Shown piece by piece: positions 9,053-17,464 of a stretch of DNA of 64,000 nt. Position 1 is the first letter of the stretch. Each line of letters opens with the position of its first letter. The notes under the pieces were generated by a model. It did no database searches, was not told the origin of the DNA, and saw only the letters and a list, made by a program, of their open reading frames with translations. This stretch comes from Cellulosilyticum lentocellum DSM 5427 (GTDB taxonomy: Bacteria > Bacillota > Clostridia > Lachnospirales > Cellulosilyticaceae). The stretch is from NCBI RefSeq assembly GCF_000178835.2, contig NC_015275.1, positions 2,315,001 through 2,379,000 on the forward strand, in the 5' to 3' direction. Both the position numbers and the translations under genes were made by a program.

Positions 9053-9133
9053 GTGTTTTAAGCCGCACGAAGAGGTCTAAACTGTCTTGGCAGTACCGTA
9101 TTCGGCGAGTTTTCGGAATAAGGAGGTGTACAC
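9053..9133 (+). promoter_or_regulatory. Ribosomal protein L21 leader (autoregulatory 5' UTR)
   Basis: The transcribed leader between the promoter and rplU contains the conserved blocks I associate with the Firmicute L21 leader: CCGCACGAAGAGGUCUAAAC, a short CUGUCUUGGCAG hairpin, and CCGUAUUCGGCGAG before the AGGAGGU ribosome binding site. Known leaders of this type are thought to bind L21 and repress the operon. Identification is from memory of the motif; a covariance-model search would settle it. Confidence 0.75.
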
Positions 9134-9445
9134 ATGTACGCAATTATTGAAACAGGTGGCAAACAATACAACGTTAAAGTTGGAGACAGCATTATCGTTG
9201 AAAAATTAAATGTTGCAGCTGGTGAAGAAGTTGTTTTTGACAAAGTTTTAGCAGTAGGTAAAGAGGATTCTTTAACTGTAGGTACTCCAGTTGTTGCTAA
9301 TGCAACAGTTAAAGCTGAAGTAGTAGCTGAAGGTAAAGGTAAAAAAATCATCGTTTACAAATACAAAGCTAAAAAATCTTACCACAAAAAACGTGGTCAT
9401 CGTCAACCTTTCACAAAAGTGACAATCAAAGCTATTGAAGCTTAA
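9134..9445 (+). CDS. rplU: 50S ribosomal protein L21
   Basis: L21 binds 23S rRNA in the large subunit. The 103-residue length is typical. The start [18 protein letters not shown] and the basic end [18 protein letters not shown] are diagnostic. It heads the rplU-prp-rpmA operon behind a strong promoter, a structured leader and an AGGAGGTG ribosome binding site. Confidence 0.98.
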   Translation: MYAIIETGGKQYNVKVGDSIIVEKLNVAAGEEVVFDKVLAVGKEDSLTVGTPVVANATVKAEVVAEGKGKKIIVYKYKAKKSYHKKRGHRQPFTKVTIKAIEA

Positions 9446-9450
9446 TTGTT

Positions 9451-9786
9451 ATGACGGAGGTTACATTTTATCAGAAAGACGAACATGTTTATCGCTTTAG
9501 AGTAGACGGACATGCTAGTTTTGCTGAACATGGTGAAGATGTTGTTTGTGCTGCAATTAGCATGCTTACCATAAACACATTAAATGCTATAGAATCTTAT
9601 ACAGATGAGCCTTTTAAGGAAATCTGTATTAATCAAAAAGAAGGCGTTATTGATGTAGAATTTCCACGTCGTAAGACAGGGGAATATGCACCAGAAGCCG
9701 AACTACTTATTAAAAGTATGATATTAGGTCTTGAGACCGTCAAGGAAATGTACGGAGAAAAATACATTAATATTCTAAATAAATAG
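9451..9786 (+). CDS. prp: Ribosomal-processing cysteine protease Prp
   Basis: Prp (YsxB) removes the N-terminal extension of ribosomal protein L27 in Firmicutes and relatives. In this 111-residue protein the catalytic pair is visible: His in VDGHASF (about residue 20) and Cys in GEDVVCAAIS (about residue 32). It sits between rplU and rpmA, the usual position, beside its substrate. The start 5 bases after the rplU stop uses GACGG and the adjacent coding overlap for coupling. Confidence 0.95.
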   Translation: MTEVTFYQKDEHVYRFRVDGHASFAEHGEDVVCAAISMLTINTLNAIESYTDEPFKEICINQKEGVIDVEFPRRKTGEYAPEAELLIKSMILGLETVKEMYGEKYINILNK

Positions 9787-9798
9787 GAGGTGGATCAC

Positions 9799-10089
9799 AT
9801 GTTACGTTTAGACCTTCAATTCTTTGCTCATAAAAAAGGACAAGGTTCAACAAGCAACGGTCGTGACTCAGAATCAAAACGTCTTGGTGCTAAAAGAGCC
9901 GATGGACAAATCGTTAAAGCTGGGAATATTTTATACCGTCAAAGAGGAACTAAAATTCATCCAGGTAACAATGTAGGTCGCGGTGGCGATGATACATTAT
10001 TTGCTTTAGTGGATGGTAGAGTTAAATTCGAACGCAAAGGCAGAGACAAAAAACAAGTTTCTGTATATCCAGTTGCACAAGAAGCATAG
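9799..10089 (+). CDS. rpmA: 50S ribosomal protein L27 with Prp-cleaved N-terminal extension
   Basis: L27 reaches the peptidyl transferase centre with its N-terminus. This form begins [17 protein letters not shown]; the LQFFA / HKKG junction is the Prp processing site known in Firmicutes, and the mature protein would start at HKKG. The start is the ATG at 9799, eight bases after GGAGGTG. A GTG three codons earlier overlaps the ribosome binding site and is unlikely. The length is 96 residues before processing. The protease gene lies directly upstream and a terminator follows. Confidence 0.97.
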   Translation: MLRLDLQFFAHKKGQGSTSNGRDSESKRLGAKRADGQIVKAGNILYRQRGTKIHPGNNVGRGGDDTLFALVDGRVKFERKGRDKKQVSVYPVAQEA

Positions 10090-10098
10090 TTAACTTTG

Positions 10099-10132
10099 AG
10101 AAGGTTTCAGCATTTGTTGAAACCTTCTTTTT
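10099..10132 (+). terminator. Rho-independent terminator after rpmA
   Basis: A 10-bp perfect stem (GAAGGTTTCA / TGAAACCTTC) with an 8-base loop is followed by TTTTT, ten bases after the rpmA stop. It ends the rplU operon. Confidence 0.9.
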
Positions 10133-10260
10133 ATGGTATAGGGATATTTATTTTGACTAGGCTCTATATCATAAAAAGAGGGTAGGCAAATAAATGTGAG
10201 ATTGATTTATTTTAAAATAATTAAATGTTGTACAAACTAGAGAAAGAAGGGAGTGACAAC

Positions 10261-11538
10261 ATGTTTGTAGATAAAGTCAAGATATTTGTAAGATCGGGAA
10301 AAGGTGGAGACGGACACGTTTCTTTTAGAAGAGAAAAATATGTTCCTAATGGAGGACCAGATGGTGGAGATGGTGGTCGTGGAGGCCATATCATCTTTGA
10401 AGTAGATTCAGGGTGCAATACACTTATGAAGTTTAGACATCAAAGACATTTCAAAGCTGCTGATGGTGAAAACGGTGGTAAAAAGCGTTGTCATGGTAAA
10501 GATGCAGAAGATCTCATTATTAAAGTACCTCAAGGGACTGTTATTCGTGAAGCCGAAACAGGACACGTTGTAGCAGACTTACATGCAGCAGGTCAGAGAG
10601 AAATACTCTTTAAAGGTGGTAAAGGTGGTCGTGGTAATCAACATTTTGCCACAGCAACAAGACAAGCACCACGTTATAGTGAAAAAGGTAAACCAGCTAA
10701 AGAATACTGGCTTATCCTAGAATTAAAAATGATAGCAGATGTTGGTTTAGTTGGTTACCCTAATGTAGGAAAATCTACATTACTTTCTATGGTAAGTAAT
10801 GCACAGCCTAAAATCGCTAACTACCACTTTACAACACTTGCACCTAATTTAGGTGTTGTAACAAACCAGTATGGTAAGCAATTTGTTATGGCTGATATTC
10901 CAGGACTTATTGAAGGTGCTGCAGAAGGCATTGGCTTAGGGCATGATTTCTTACGCCATGTAGAAAGAACAAAGGTACTTTTACACGTAGTAGATGCTGC
11001 AGGTAGTGAAGGCAGAGATCCAGTAGAGGATATTTATGCTATTCAAAAGGAAATTGAATTATTTAATCCTAAAATTTTAGAAGAAAAGCCACAGATTATC
11101 GCAGCCAATAAAATAGATATGGGTAACTGTGAAGAAAATATAGCACGTCTTAAAGCTGAATTTGAACCAAAAGGAATTAAAGTACTTCCTATTTCAGCTG
11201 CAGGTAATGAAAACTTGCAAGAACTTTTAAAAGATGTCGCAGACTTACTAGCAACTGTGCCTAGCGAAAACATTGTCTTTGAGCCTGAATTCGAAGAAAT
11301 TAGTACAATGTCTAATGAACCATTCACTGTAGAAGAAGTAAATGAAGGCTACTTCGTTGTAGAAGGTCATGGTATCGAGCGTATGATGGGTTATACAGCT
11401 ATTGATACAGAACAAGGCTTTGCGTTCTTCCAAAAATATTTACGTGAAAAAGGCATTATAGAAGCATTAGAAAATGCAGGTATCAAAGAAGGCGATACCG
11501 TTAATATTTATGATTTAGAGTTTGATTACGTTAAATAA
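10261..11538 (+). CDS. obgE: GTPase ObgE
   Basis: Obg is an essential GTPase that acts in 50S assembly and stress or sporulation control. The 425 residues show the glycine-rich Obg fold (1-158, with SGKGGDGHVSFRREKYVPNG), the G domain with GYPNVGKST (G1), DIPGLIEGA (G3) and NKIDM (G4), and a C-terminal OCT domain (about 345-425). The ATG at 10261 is selected since AAGGGAG precedes it and the protein then begins MFVDKVKIFVRSG like its family; an earlier start at 10225 adds 12 non-conserved residues. yhbY follows closely. The gap after rpmA is the place where B. subtilis carries spo0B, which is absent here. Confidence 0.96.
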   Translation: MFVDKVKIFVRSGKGGDGHVSFRREKYVPNGGPDGGDGGRGGHIIFEVDSGCNTLMKFRHQRHFKAADGENGGKKRCHGKDAEDLIIKVPQGTVIREAETGHVVADLHAAGQREILFKGGKGGRGNQHFATATRQAPRYSEKGKPAKEYWLILELKMIADVGLVGYPNVGKSTLLSMVSNAQPKIANYHFTTLAPNLGVVTNQYGKQFVMADIPGLIEGAAEGIGLGHDFLRHVERTKVLLHVVDAAGSEGRDPVEDIYAIQKEIELFNPKILEEKPQIIAANKIDMGNCEENIARLKAEFEPKGIKVLPISAAGNENLQELLKDVADLLATVPSENIVFEPEFEEISTMSNEPFTVEEVNEGYFVVEGHGIERMMGYTAIDTEQGFAFFQKYLREKGIIEALENAGIKEGDTVNIYDLEFDYVK

Positions 11539-11553
11539 AGAGGGAGGTGTCTA

Positions 11554-11847
11554 ATGACACTTACAAGTAAACAAAGAGCTTATTTAAAATCTTTAGCACA
11601 AAAAACAGAATCTATTTTTCAAATTGGTAAAAATGGTTTAACACCTGAAGTAACGGAAGCAGTAGCGCTTGCACTAGATGCAAGGGAATTAGTTAAAATA
11701 AGTGTACTCCAAAACTGCCTTGAAGACCCAAAAGAAATGAGTATCATGTTAGCAGAGCGTACAAAATCAGTAGTTGTACAAGTCATTGGAAAAAAGATTG
11801 TGCTTTACAAGCCAGCTAAAAAGAATCCAAAAATTACATTAGTTTAA
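11554..11847 (+). CDS. yhbY: CRM-domain RNA-binding protein YhbY
   Basis: YhbY is a small single CRM (CRS1-YhbY) domain protein that associates with pre-50S ribosomes. In 97 residues the start TSKQRAYLKSLAQKTESIFQ and the GKNGLTPEV loop are typical, with the C-terminal strand VVQVIGKKIVLYK. It begins 15 bases after obgE with an AGGGAGGTG ribosome binding site, so it is co-transcribed with that ribosome-assembly GTPase. A terminator follows. Confidence 0.93.
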   Translation: MTLTSKQRAYLKSLAQKTESIFQIGKNGLTPEVTEAVALALDARELVKISVLQNCLEDPKEMSIMLAERTKSVVVQVIGKKIVLYKPAKKNPKITLV

Positions 11848-11859
11848 TATCAACACGAT

Positions 11860-11905
11860 AAAAAGGTATTTAGAAGTTAGCCGCTTCTAGATACCTTTAT
11901 TTTAT
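11860..11905 (+). terminator. Rho-independent terminator after yhbY
   Basis: A long imperfect stem (AAAGGTAT..AGAAG / CTTCTAGATACCTTT) around the loop TTAGCCG is followed by a T-rich tail. It lies 15 bases after the yhbY stop. Confidence 0.8.
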
Positions 11906-11929
11906 TATTTAATTTTGCTAAAAATCGGG

Positions 11930-11935
11930 TATAAT
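11930..11935 (+). promoter_or_regulatory. Possible -10 element for nadD-yqeK
   Basis: TATAAT about 40 bases ahead of the nadD start and just past the yhbY terminator. No good -35 box is found at the right distance, so this is a modest call. Confidence 0.4.
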
Positions 11936-11972
11936 AGAAGAGATGTTGAACTTAAGTTAAGGAGACTTTGTT

Positions 11973-13193
11973 ATGTACAAGCAAAAAGCAATTAGAAAAT
12001 TAGCGATTATGGGTGGTACCTTCGACCCCATACATATAGGACATCTTGTAACGGCGGAAGAGGTAAGACATGAATTTGGTGTAGATGAGGTATTATTTGT
12101 ACCAACAGGACATCCACCACATAAATCTAATATCAATATGACTACTAGTGAACATCGTTATTTGATGACGGTATTAGCAACAGCTGCTAATCCTAGTTTC
12201 AAGGTATCACGCATTGAAATAGAGCGTGAAGGTGTTACTTATACGATTGATACCATTAAAGAGCTAAAACGTATTTATGGCGAGAATGTAAGATTATACT
12301 TTATTACAGGAGCAGATGCTATTCACAAAATTTTAGGTTGGAAGGATTGCAGTGAGTTATTGCAGATTTGTGACTTTGTTGCTGTGACAAGACCAGGTTA
12401 TAATAAAGATGAACTTCTTAAACAAGTTGAAGAACTCAATCGAACATATGAAACGAATATCCATTTCTTAGAGGTACCTGCTTTAGCCATTTCTTCATCT
12501 AATATTAGAAAAAGAATCGGCGAGTTAAAGCCTATTAAATATTTAGTACCAGAAGAGGTTGAAAACTACATTAAGAAGCATAGTTTATATGATTATGATT
12601 TGCATTTAACTGAAGATGAAAAAGCCCAGATGTATAGTTATGTAGCCTCTAGGCTTTCGCCTAAACGTTATGCGCATACAAGAGGTGTTGTAGAGATGGC
12701 GCTAGAATATGCTAAATTAAATGGATTAGATTATGATGAAACCTTTATTGCCGCACTGTTCCACGATATTGCGAAGGAATTGCCTAAAGAAGAAAGTTTG
12801 AGACTATGTGAACGCTATCAAATTGATTTAGATGATTTTGAAAAATCACATTTGCATTTGGCACATGGAAAAATAGGAGCTGCTATTCTAGAACATGAGT
12901 GGGGGATTCATAAGCCATCTATTATTAATAGTATAAAATATCACACAGTAGGCAGACTAAATATGACAGACTTAGAAAAGGTTATTTATTTAGCAGATAT
13001 GACAGAAGAAGGTAGAAGTTCCTATAAAGGAAAAGAGCAGATTAAGCATTTGGCCCAGTATAACTTAGACCGTGCTATGTACAAAGCACTTTATTCTTCT
13101 TATAATTATGTAACTAATATTTTGAAGCAAGACGTTCATCCTGTTACGCATGAACTGTTAGCTTATTATAAACAATTTGATGTAGAGAAATAA
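11973..13193 (+). CDS. nadD: Fused nicotinate-nucleotide adenylyltransferase and YqeK HD hydrolase
   Basis: The 406-residue protein joins two enzymes. Residues 1-195 are NadD, which makes deamido-NAD from nicotinate mononucleotide and ATP: GGTFDPIHIGHL (nucleotidyltransferase HxGH) and ISSSNIRKRI are visible. Residues about 205-406 are a YqeK-type HD domain (RYAHTRGVVEMA, FHDIAKELPKEE), a family that hydrolyses diadenosine tetraphosphate. In B. subtilis nadD, yqeK and rsfS (yqeL) are separate consecutive genes; here the first two are a single continuous frame without a stop, and rsfS follows after one extra gene. The start ATG has AAGGAGAC upstream. Confidence 0.93.
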   Translation: MYKQKAIRKLAIMGGTFDPIHIGHLVTAEEVRHEFGVDEVLFVPTGHPPHKSNINMTTSEHRYLMTVLATAANPSFKVSRIEIEREGVTYTIDTIKELKRIYGENVRLYFITGADAIHKILGWKDCSELLQICDFVAVTRPGYNKDELLKQVEELNRTYETNIHFLEVPALAISSSNIRKRIGELKPIKYLVPEEVENYIKKHSLYDYDLHLTEDEKAQMYSYVASRLSPKRYAHTRGVVEMALEYAKLNGLDYDETFIAALFHDIAKELPKEESLRLCERYQIDLDDFEKSHLHLAHGKIGAAILEHEWGIHKPSIINSIKYHTVGRLNMTDLEKVIYLADMTEEGRSSYKGKEQIKHLAQYNLDRAMYKALYSSYNYVTNILKQDVHPVTHELLAYYKQFDVEK

Positions 13194-13218
13194 TCAACTA
13201 ATTAAAGGAGACTAGCAT

Positions 13219-14187
13219 ATGTTGTGGCAGATGATTATTTTAGTTGTTAGTTTTGTGGTACTGATTAAAGGTGCAGATACTTTTGTAGATGGTGCTTCCT
13301 CGATTGCAAAACATCTCAATGTGCCAGATATTTTAATTGGATTAACTATTGTAGCTTTTGGAACCAGTGCACCTGAAGCTTCGGTAAGTATTAAAGCTGT
13401 ACTAAGCCAAAACAGTGATATGGTGATGGGAAATATCTTAGGAAGTAATATCTTAAATATATTATTAATATTAGGTATTTCAGCTATGATTGCCCCTATT
13501 CATGTGAAAAATAATACGATTAAAAAAGAAATACCATTTTTATTTTTAGTTTCTTTATTAATGAGTGTACTTATTATGGACATTCCTTTAGGAAATGGGA
13601 GCGTCAATATGATTTCAAGAGCGGATGGCATAGCAATTTTAATTTTCTTCTCTATATTTATTTATTATTTAGTTACATTGGCTAAAGGCGGAGAGGCAGA
13701 ACAAATTGAAAGTAAGTATTCTCTTAAACAAGCTATAGTTTATTCTATTTTAGGATTAGCTGCCATTATTATTGGTGGTAATTTTGTAGTAAGTTCAGCT
13801 ACTGCCATTGCTGAAGTTCTAGGTGTTAGTCAACGTTTTATTGCATTAACCATTGTAGCATTTGGAACTTCCTTACCTGAATTAGTAACTTCTATTATAG
13901 CTGCAAAAAAAGGTAAACAAGATTTAGCTATTGGGAATATAATAGGTAGTAATATATTCAATATTTGCTTTGTTGCAGGTTTTCCGGCTGCTCTATTTGG
14001 CAGTATTATACCTAAGGATCCTATAGGATTAGACTTAATTGTTATGATTGTTACCACCATTATTCTTTTCTTCTTTAGTATAACAGACAAAAAAATTTCA
14101 AAAAAAGAAGGTATGAGCTTTTTAATGCTATTTATTATTTACTATGGCTACTTGATTATTTCTCAGTTAAATCTGGCAGCTATTTAA
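13219..14187 (+). CDS. Ca2+/cation antiporter (CaCA family, YrbG-like)
   Basis: A 322-residue inner-membrane exchanger with about ten transmembrane helices in two inverted halves. The alpha-repeat motifs are clear: GLTIVAFGTSAPEASVSI (about 41-58) and ALTIVAFGTSLPELVTSI (about 210-227), each with the conserved Glu in the AFGTS-PE motif, plus GNILGSNILN and GNIIGSNIFN. These are hallmarks of sodium/calcium exchangers. It is inserted between nadD-yqeK and rsfS, which are usually adjacent. The start has AAAGGAGAC upstream. Confidence 0.9.
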   Translation: MLWQMIILVVSFVVLIKGADTFVDGASSIAKHLNVPDILIGLTIVAFGTSAPEASVSIKAVLSQNSDMVMGNILGSNILNILLILGISAMIAPIHVKNNTIKKEIPFLFLVSLLMSVLIMDIPLGNGSVNMISRADGIAILIFFSIFIYYLVTLAKGGEAEQIESKYSLKQAIVYSILGLAAIIIGGNFVVSSATAIAEVLGVSQRFIALTIVAFGTSLPELVTSIIAAKKGKQDLAIGNIIGSNIFNICFVAGFPAALFGSIIPKDPIGLDLIVMIVTTIILFFFSITDKKISKKEGMSFLMLFIIYYGYLIISQLNLAAI

Positions 14188-14206
14188 GAAAGGGGAATTT
14201 ATACTT

Positions 14207-14551
14207 TTGAATACTGAAACTTACACACTTGGTAAACAAATTGCGACAGCTATCAATAATAAAAAGGTAGTAAAACTAGATGTATTAGATGTAGCACAAC
14301 TTACACCGCTAGCAGAACTTTTCATTATTGCTATTGCAGCCAACGTTAAACAAACTAAGGCAATGGCAGATGAAGTTGAAGAATGTTTAACGTCGTATGG
14401 GAGAATACCTATTCATAAAGAGGGCTATCAAACATCAAATTGGATTTTATTAGATTATGGAGAAGTTATCGTTCATATTTTAGATGAAGAGCATGCTCAA
14501 TTTTACGGTTTATCAAGGCTTTGGCAAGATGCCATAAGAATAGAATTTTAA
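14207..14551 (+). CDS. rsfS: Ribosomal silencing factor RsfS
   Basis: RsfS (YqeL) binds L14 and blocks subunit joining when nutrients are poor. The 114-residue protein has the family end pattern TSNWILLDYGEVIVHILDEE and FYGLSRLW. The start is TTG at 14207, preceded by AGGGGAA; there is no in-frame ATG nearby. It is expected to be co-transcribed with nadD-yqeK and the exchanger. A long bidirectional terminator follows. Confidence 0.95.
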   Translation: MNTETYTLGKQIATAINNKKVVKLDVLDVAQLTPLAELFIIAIAANVKQTKAMADEVEECLTSYGRIPIHKEGYQTSNWILLDYGEVIVHILDEEHAQFYGLSRLWQDAIRIEF

Positions 14552-14562
14552 ATTAATGATTC

Positions 14563-14620
14563 ATTTAAATAAAAAGATAGTTCTACTTATTTTTAAGTAG
14601 AACTATCTTTTTATTTAAAT
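14563..14620. terminator. Long bidirectional terminator between rsfS and dacA
   Basis: A perfect 27-bp inverted repeat (arms 14563-14589 and 14594-14620) with a 4-base loop. A/T tracts at both ends allow it to act on both convergent genes. Its right arm contains the stop and last codons of dacA. Confidence 0.92.
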
Positions 14621-15921
14621 AGCTTTTTGAACTTTAATTGATTAGAGCGTTGTCTACGTTTTTTTCTAATCAATAAGATTAGCATAAGAATGAGTACAAG
14701 AACAGCAATAAGACCAATAACATAGACAAATGTAAGAGCCGGGGCTTTTTCTATAGGTGGAACAACTGCTGTATATGGAGATGATTGATAATCTATTTTT
14801 TGAATAACCAGTTTATTTGTTCCTAGAATTTTGGAGTGATCCATATAAGTGATCTCGCCAATAACGTCACCTTCTTTAGCTGTCATATCAATATATTCAG
14901 GTAATTCTAGGCTGGTAGTGATCTCTTGTAGAGTTGTATCATTGCGAACAAGAACAGATAAGTCTTTTTCTACACCAATAGAACAACTCCCTGCTTGGTA
15001 AGGTTGACCACTTTTAATCGTATAAAGAGGTAATGTTTTAATGGTTTCATTTGGGCTATGCAATGCTAATGAATGGTAAGAATTAAAGCCGTAATCTAAA
15101 AGTGTATTAGTATCCGAATACAAGGTACCTTTTTCAGATTTCATTACCACTGCAACTAAAGTTGTTTTTCCTTCTTTGGCAATAGTTACGAGAGTATGTC
15201 TAGCTTGATCTGTATAGCCTGTTTTACCACCAATAACATCTTCTCTAAAAATAGAGGCATCTTTTAAAGGATTGAACATTTTGTGGTCCTGAGAGAGGTA
15301 GCGGATTTCATCTGTTTTGTTAGTACCATTAATTTGGTAAATATAATCCTTCATAATATTTAGAAAGTATTCATTATCTGCTAAGTAGCTAGCAATTAAA
15401 GACATATCGTAAGCAGTGGTATAGTGATTTTCATCATGTAAACCATGAGGGTTTACAAAGTGCGTATTAAGTGCACCTAACTCCTTAGCACGATCACTCA
15501 TACGTATTGCAAAGGCATCAATTGAACCACTAACAGCTTCTGCAAGACCATTTGCTACTTCATTAGCCGACATAAGTAATAAACCATGTAATGCTTGATC
15601 CACAGTAATTTGTTCACCTACATCCATACCAATATGACTACTTCCTCTTTCAATACCAAATATAGCTTCTTTTGAAAAAGTAATGGTATCTGTAGGTTGT
15701 AAGTTTTCTATAGCTAATAAAGCTGTCATAAGCTTGGTAATACTTGCTGGATATTGTTTACTATAGGCATTTTTTTCATATAAAACAGTTTTAGTTGTAG
15801 CATCAATTAAAATAGCAGACTCTGCTTCTATTTGTGGCGCTGTTTCTTCTGCTTGAATAATTGGACATGAAAAAAATAATGTCAAGATTAAGCTTAAACA
15901 TAAATAGACTTTTCGTTTCAT
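14611..15921 (-). CDS. dacA: D-alanyl-D-alanine carboxypeptidase (DacA/DacF type)
   Basis: A low-molecular-weight PBP that trims the terminal D-Ala of peptidoglycan stem peptides. The 436 residues contain an N-terminal signal peptide (1-24), the active site SITK (S60 to K63), SANE, and the KTG box (GGKTGYTDQA), then a PBP5-type C-terminal domain and a membrane helix near the end (about 400-422) followed by a basic tail. The start is the ATG at 15921, with AAAGGAG eleven bases upstream; a TTG seven codons earlier overlaps that site. It stands alone on the reverse strand. The exact paralogue (vegetative or sporulation) cannot be told. Confidence 0.92.
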   Translation of the reverse strand: MKRKVYLCLSLILTLFFSCPIIQAEETAPQIEAESAILIDATTKTVLYEKNAYSKQYPASITKLMTALLAIENLQPTDTITFSKEAIFGIERGSSHIGMDVGEQITVDQALHGLLLMSANEVANGLAEAVSGSIDAFAIRMSDRAKELGALNTHFVNPHGLHDENHYTTAYDMSLIASYLADNEYFLNIMKDYIYQINGTNKTDEIRYLSQDHKMFNPLKDASIFREDVIGGKTGYTDQARHTLVTIAKEGKTTLVAVVMKSEKGTLYSDTNTLLDYGFNSYHSLALHSPNETIKTLPLYTIKSGQPYQAGSCSIGVEKDLSVLVRNDTTLQEITTSLELPEYIDMTAKEGDVIGEITYMDHSKILGTNKLVIQKIDYQSSPYTAVVPPIEKAPALTFVYVIGLIAVLVLILMLILLIRKKRRQRSNQLKFKKLFK

Positions 15922-15950
15922 TCGTAAAATAACTCCTTTCAATAGCTAAT

Positions 15951-15959
15951 AGTATAACA
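15951..15959 (-). promoter_or_regulatory. Extended -10 promoter of dacA
   Basis: On the reverse strand TG-T-TATACT forms an extended -10 element 30 bases upstream of the dacA start. The -35 region is weak. Confidence 0.55.
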
Positions 15960-16036
15960 GATTTTTAACATTTTAGTAAGTAAAACCGTCTAATTTATCA
16001 AAAATATGTTAACACTTTTGTATAAGGAGTGATAAT

Positions 16037-16744
16037 ATGGTAGAATTAGTTAAACGCTATAAAATAGTGATTTTATTTGGTGTCTTATTTATTATTAATT
16101 TATGTGTTTTATTATACCAAACCAATAAAGAGAATCCTATTCAGCTTACTACTGTTCCAAGTGAAAATATAGCTAGTACACAAACGACCCATGAGGGTAC
16201 CGAAAACTTGATGGAACAAGATTTAAAAAGTACCGTAACTCCTACGAAGAGTGAGATAGGAGTAAGTGAATCTATAGCAGTGATGCCTTCACCTACTATA
16301 TCAGCTAAGGTACCTGTTTATGTTTGTGGTGCTGTTAAGGTACCTGGAGTATATTATGTAACAGCTACGGCTATTGTGGATGAAGTAATCCGTTTAAGTG
16401 GTGGATTCAGTGAGGAAGCGGATATGACAGCAATTAACTTAGCCGCTTCTATCGTACCTAATGAGAAAATTATTGTGCCTAAAATAGGAGAAGAAATTGA
16501 CAAAACAGTTACTTCATATGACAATAAAGAAGAGAGTCATATAAGAGAGTCAACCCTTGTTAATATTAATACAGCAAACAGTACTGAGTTAATGAGTCTT
16601 CCAGGTATTGGAGAAGTTAAAGCTAATGCCATTATTGATTACAGAAAAACTGTAAGAGCTTTTGGAAGTATTGATGATCTAAAAGAAGTGTCTGGTATTG
16701 GAGATAAGACCTTTGATAAATTAAAAGCACTTATTACAGTATGA
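16037..16744 (+). CDS. comEA: ComEA-type DNA-binding protein (SLBB plus helix-hairpin-helix)
   Basis: ComEA binds double-stranded DNA at the cell surface during uptake. The 235 residues have an N-terminal membrane anchor (about 9-27), a variable Ser/Thr-rich linker, an SLBB domain (about 95-155, VPVYVCGAVKVPGVYYV), and a C-terminal double helix-hairpin-helix (about 173-235, LMSLPGIGEVKANAI and LKEVSGIGDKTFDKL). This is the standard Gram-positive architecture. It is followed at once by a two-component system and then comEC. Confidence 0.93.
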   Translation: MVELVKRYKIVILFGVLFIINLCVLLYQTNKENPIQLTTVPSENIASTQTTHEGTENLMEQDLKSTVTPTKSEIGVSESIAVMPSPTISAKVPVYVCGAVKVPGVYYVTATAIVDEVIRLSGGFSEEADMTAINLAASIVPNEKIIVPKIGEEIDKTVTSYDNKEESHIRESTLVNINTANSTELMSLPGIGEVKANAIIDYRKTVRAFGSIDDLKEVSGIGDKTFDKLKALITV

Positions 16745-16776
16745 AGTTACTATTTAACAAAAGAGGAGGAGAGGGA

Positions 16777-17463
16777 ATGAACAGCAAAATTTTAGTTGTA
16801 GATGATGAGAAGTTAATTGTTAAAGGCATTAAGTTTAGTTTAGAACAAGAAGGCTGGGAAGTAGATGCAGCTTATGATGGTGAAGAAGCCCTTAATTATG
16901 TAAAAAATAATAAATATGACGTGATGCTTTTAGATGTGATGTTACCTAAATATGATGGCTTGCAAGTATGTCAGTTGGTAAGAGAATTTTCTAATATTCC
17001 TATTATTATGCTTACAGCTAAAGGTGAAGACATGGATAAAATTATGGGACTTGAGTATGGTGCTGATGATTATGTAACAAAACCTTTTAATATTTTAGAG
17101 CTAAAAGCGAGAATTAAAGCTATATTAAGACGATCACAACATGCTGAAAAAGTGCCGAATAAAAAAACAATAGAAGTGGGAGAATTACGCTTAGAAGTAA
17201 ATAGTCGTCGTGTCTTTATTAAAAATCAAGAAATGAATTTAACTGCTAAAGAATTTGACATGCTAGAATTATTTGCTACACATCCAGGTAAGGTGTATAG
17301 TAGAGATCAGCTTTTAGATACTATTTGGGGACGAGAATATCCGGGAGATGTAAGAACGGTAGATGTTCATGTACGACGTTTACGTGAAAAAATAGAACCT
17401 AATCCAGGGCAACCTGAATACATCTATACAAAATGGGGGGTAGGTTACTATTTTAAAGATTAA
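16777..17463 (+). CDS. OmpR/PhoB-family response regulator
   Basis: A 228-residue DNA-binding response regulator. The receiver domain (1-120) has the acidic pair DDE near the start, the phospho-acceptor Asp53 in LLDVMLPKYDG and Lys in TKPF. The C-terminal winged helix (about 130-228) carries LTAKEFDMLELF and VDVHVRRLREKIEP. The ATG at 16777 follows GAGGAGAGGGA; the earlier frame start at 16741 overlaps the comEA stop and adds a non-conserved tail. The kinase gene begins two bases after its stop, so they form a pair. The target genes are not known. Confidence 0.93.
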   Translation: MNSKILVVDDEKLIVKGIKFSLEQEGWEVDAAYDGEEALNYVKNNKYDVMLLDVMLPKYDGLQVCQLVREFSNIPIIMLTAKGEDMDKIMGLEYGADDYVTKPFNILELKARIKAILRRSQHAEKVPNKKTIEVGELRLEVNSRRVFIKNQEMNLTAKEFDMLELFATHPGKVYSRDQLLDTIWGREYPGDVRTVDVHVRRLREKIEPNPGQPEYIYTKWGVGYYFKD

Positions 17464-17464
17464 G

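Noticed and set aside
10133-10260. Promoter search upstream of obgE (TTGACT at 10153)
   Set aside because: No acceptable -10 box is found at a proper distance, so no promoter was called.
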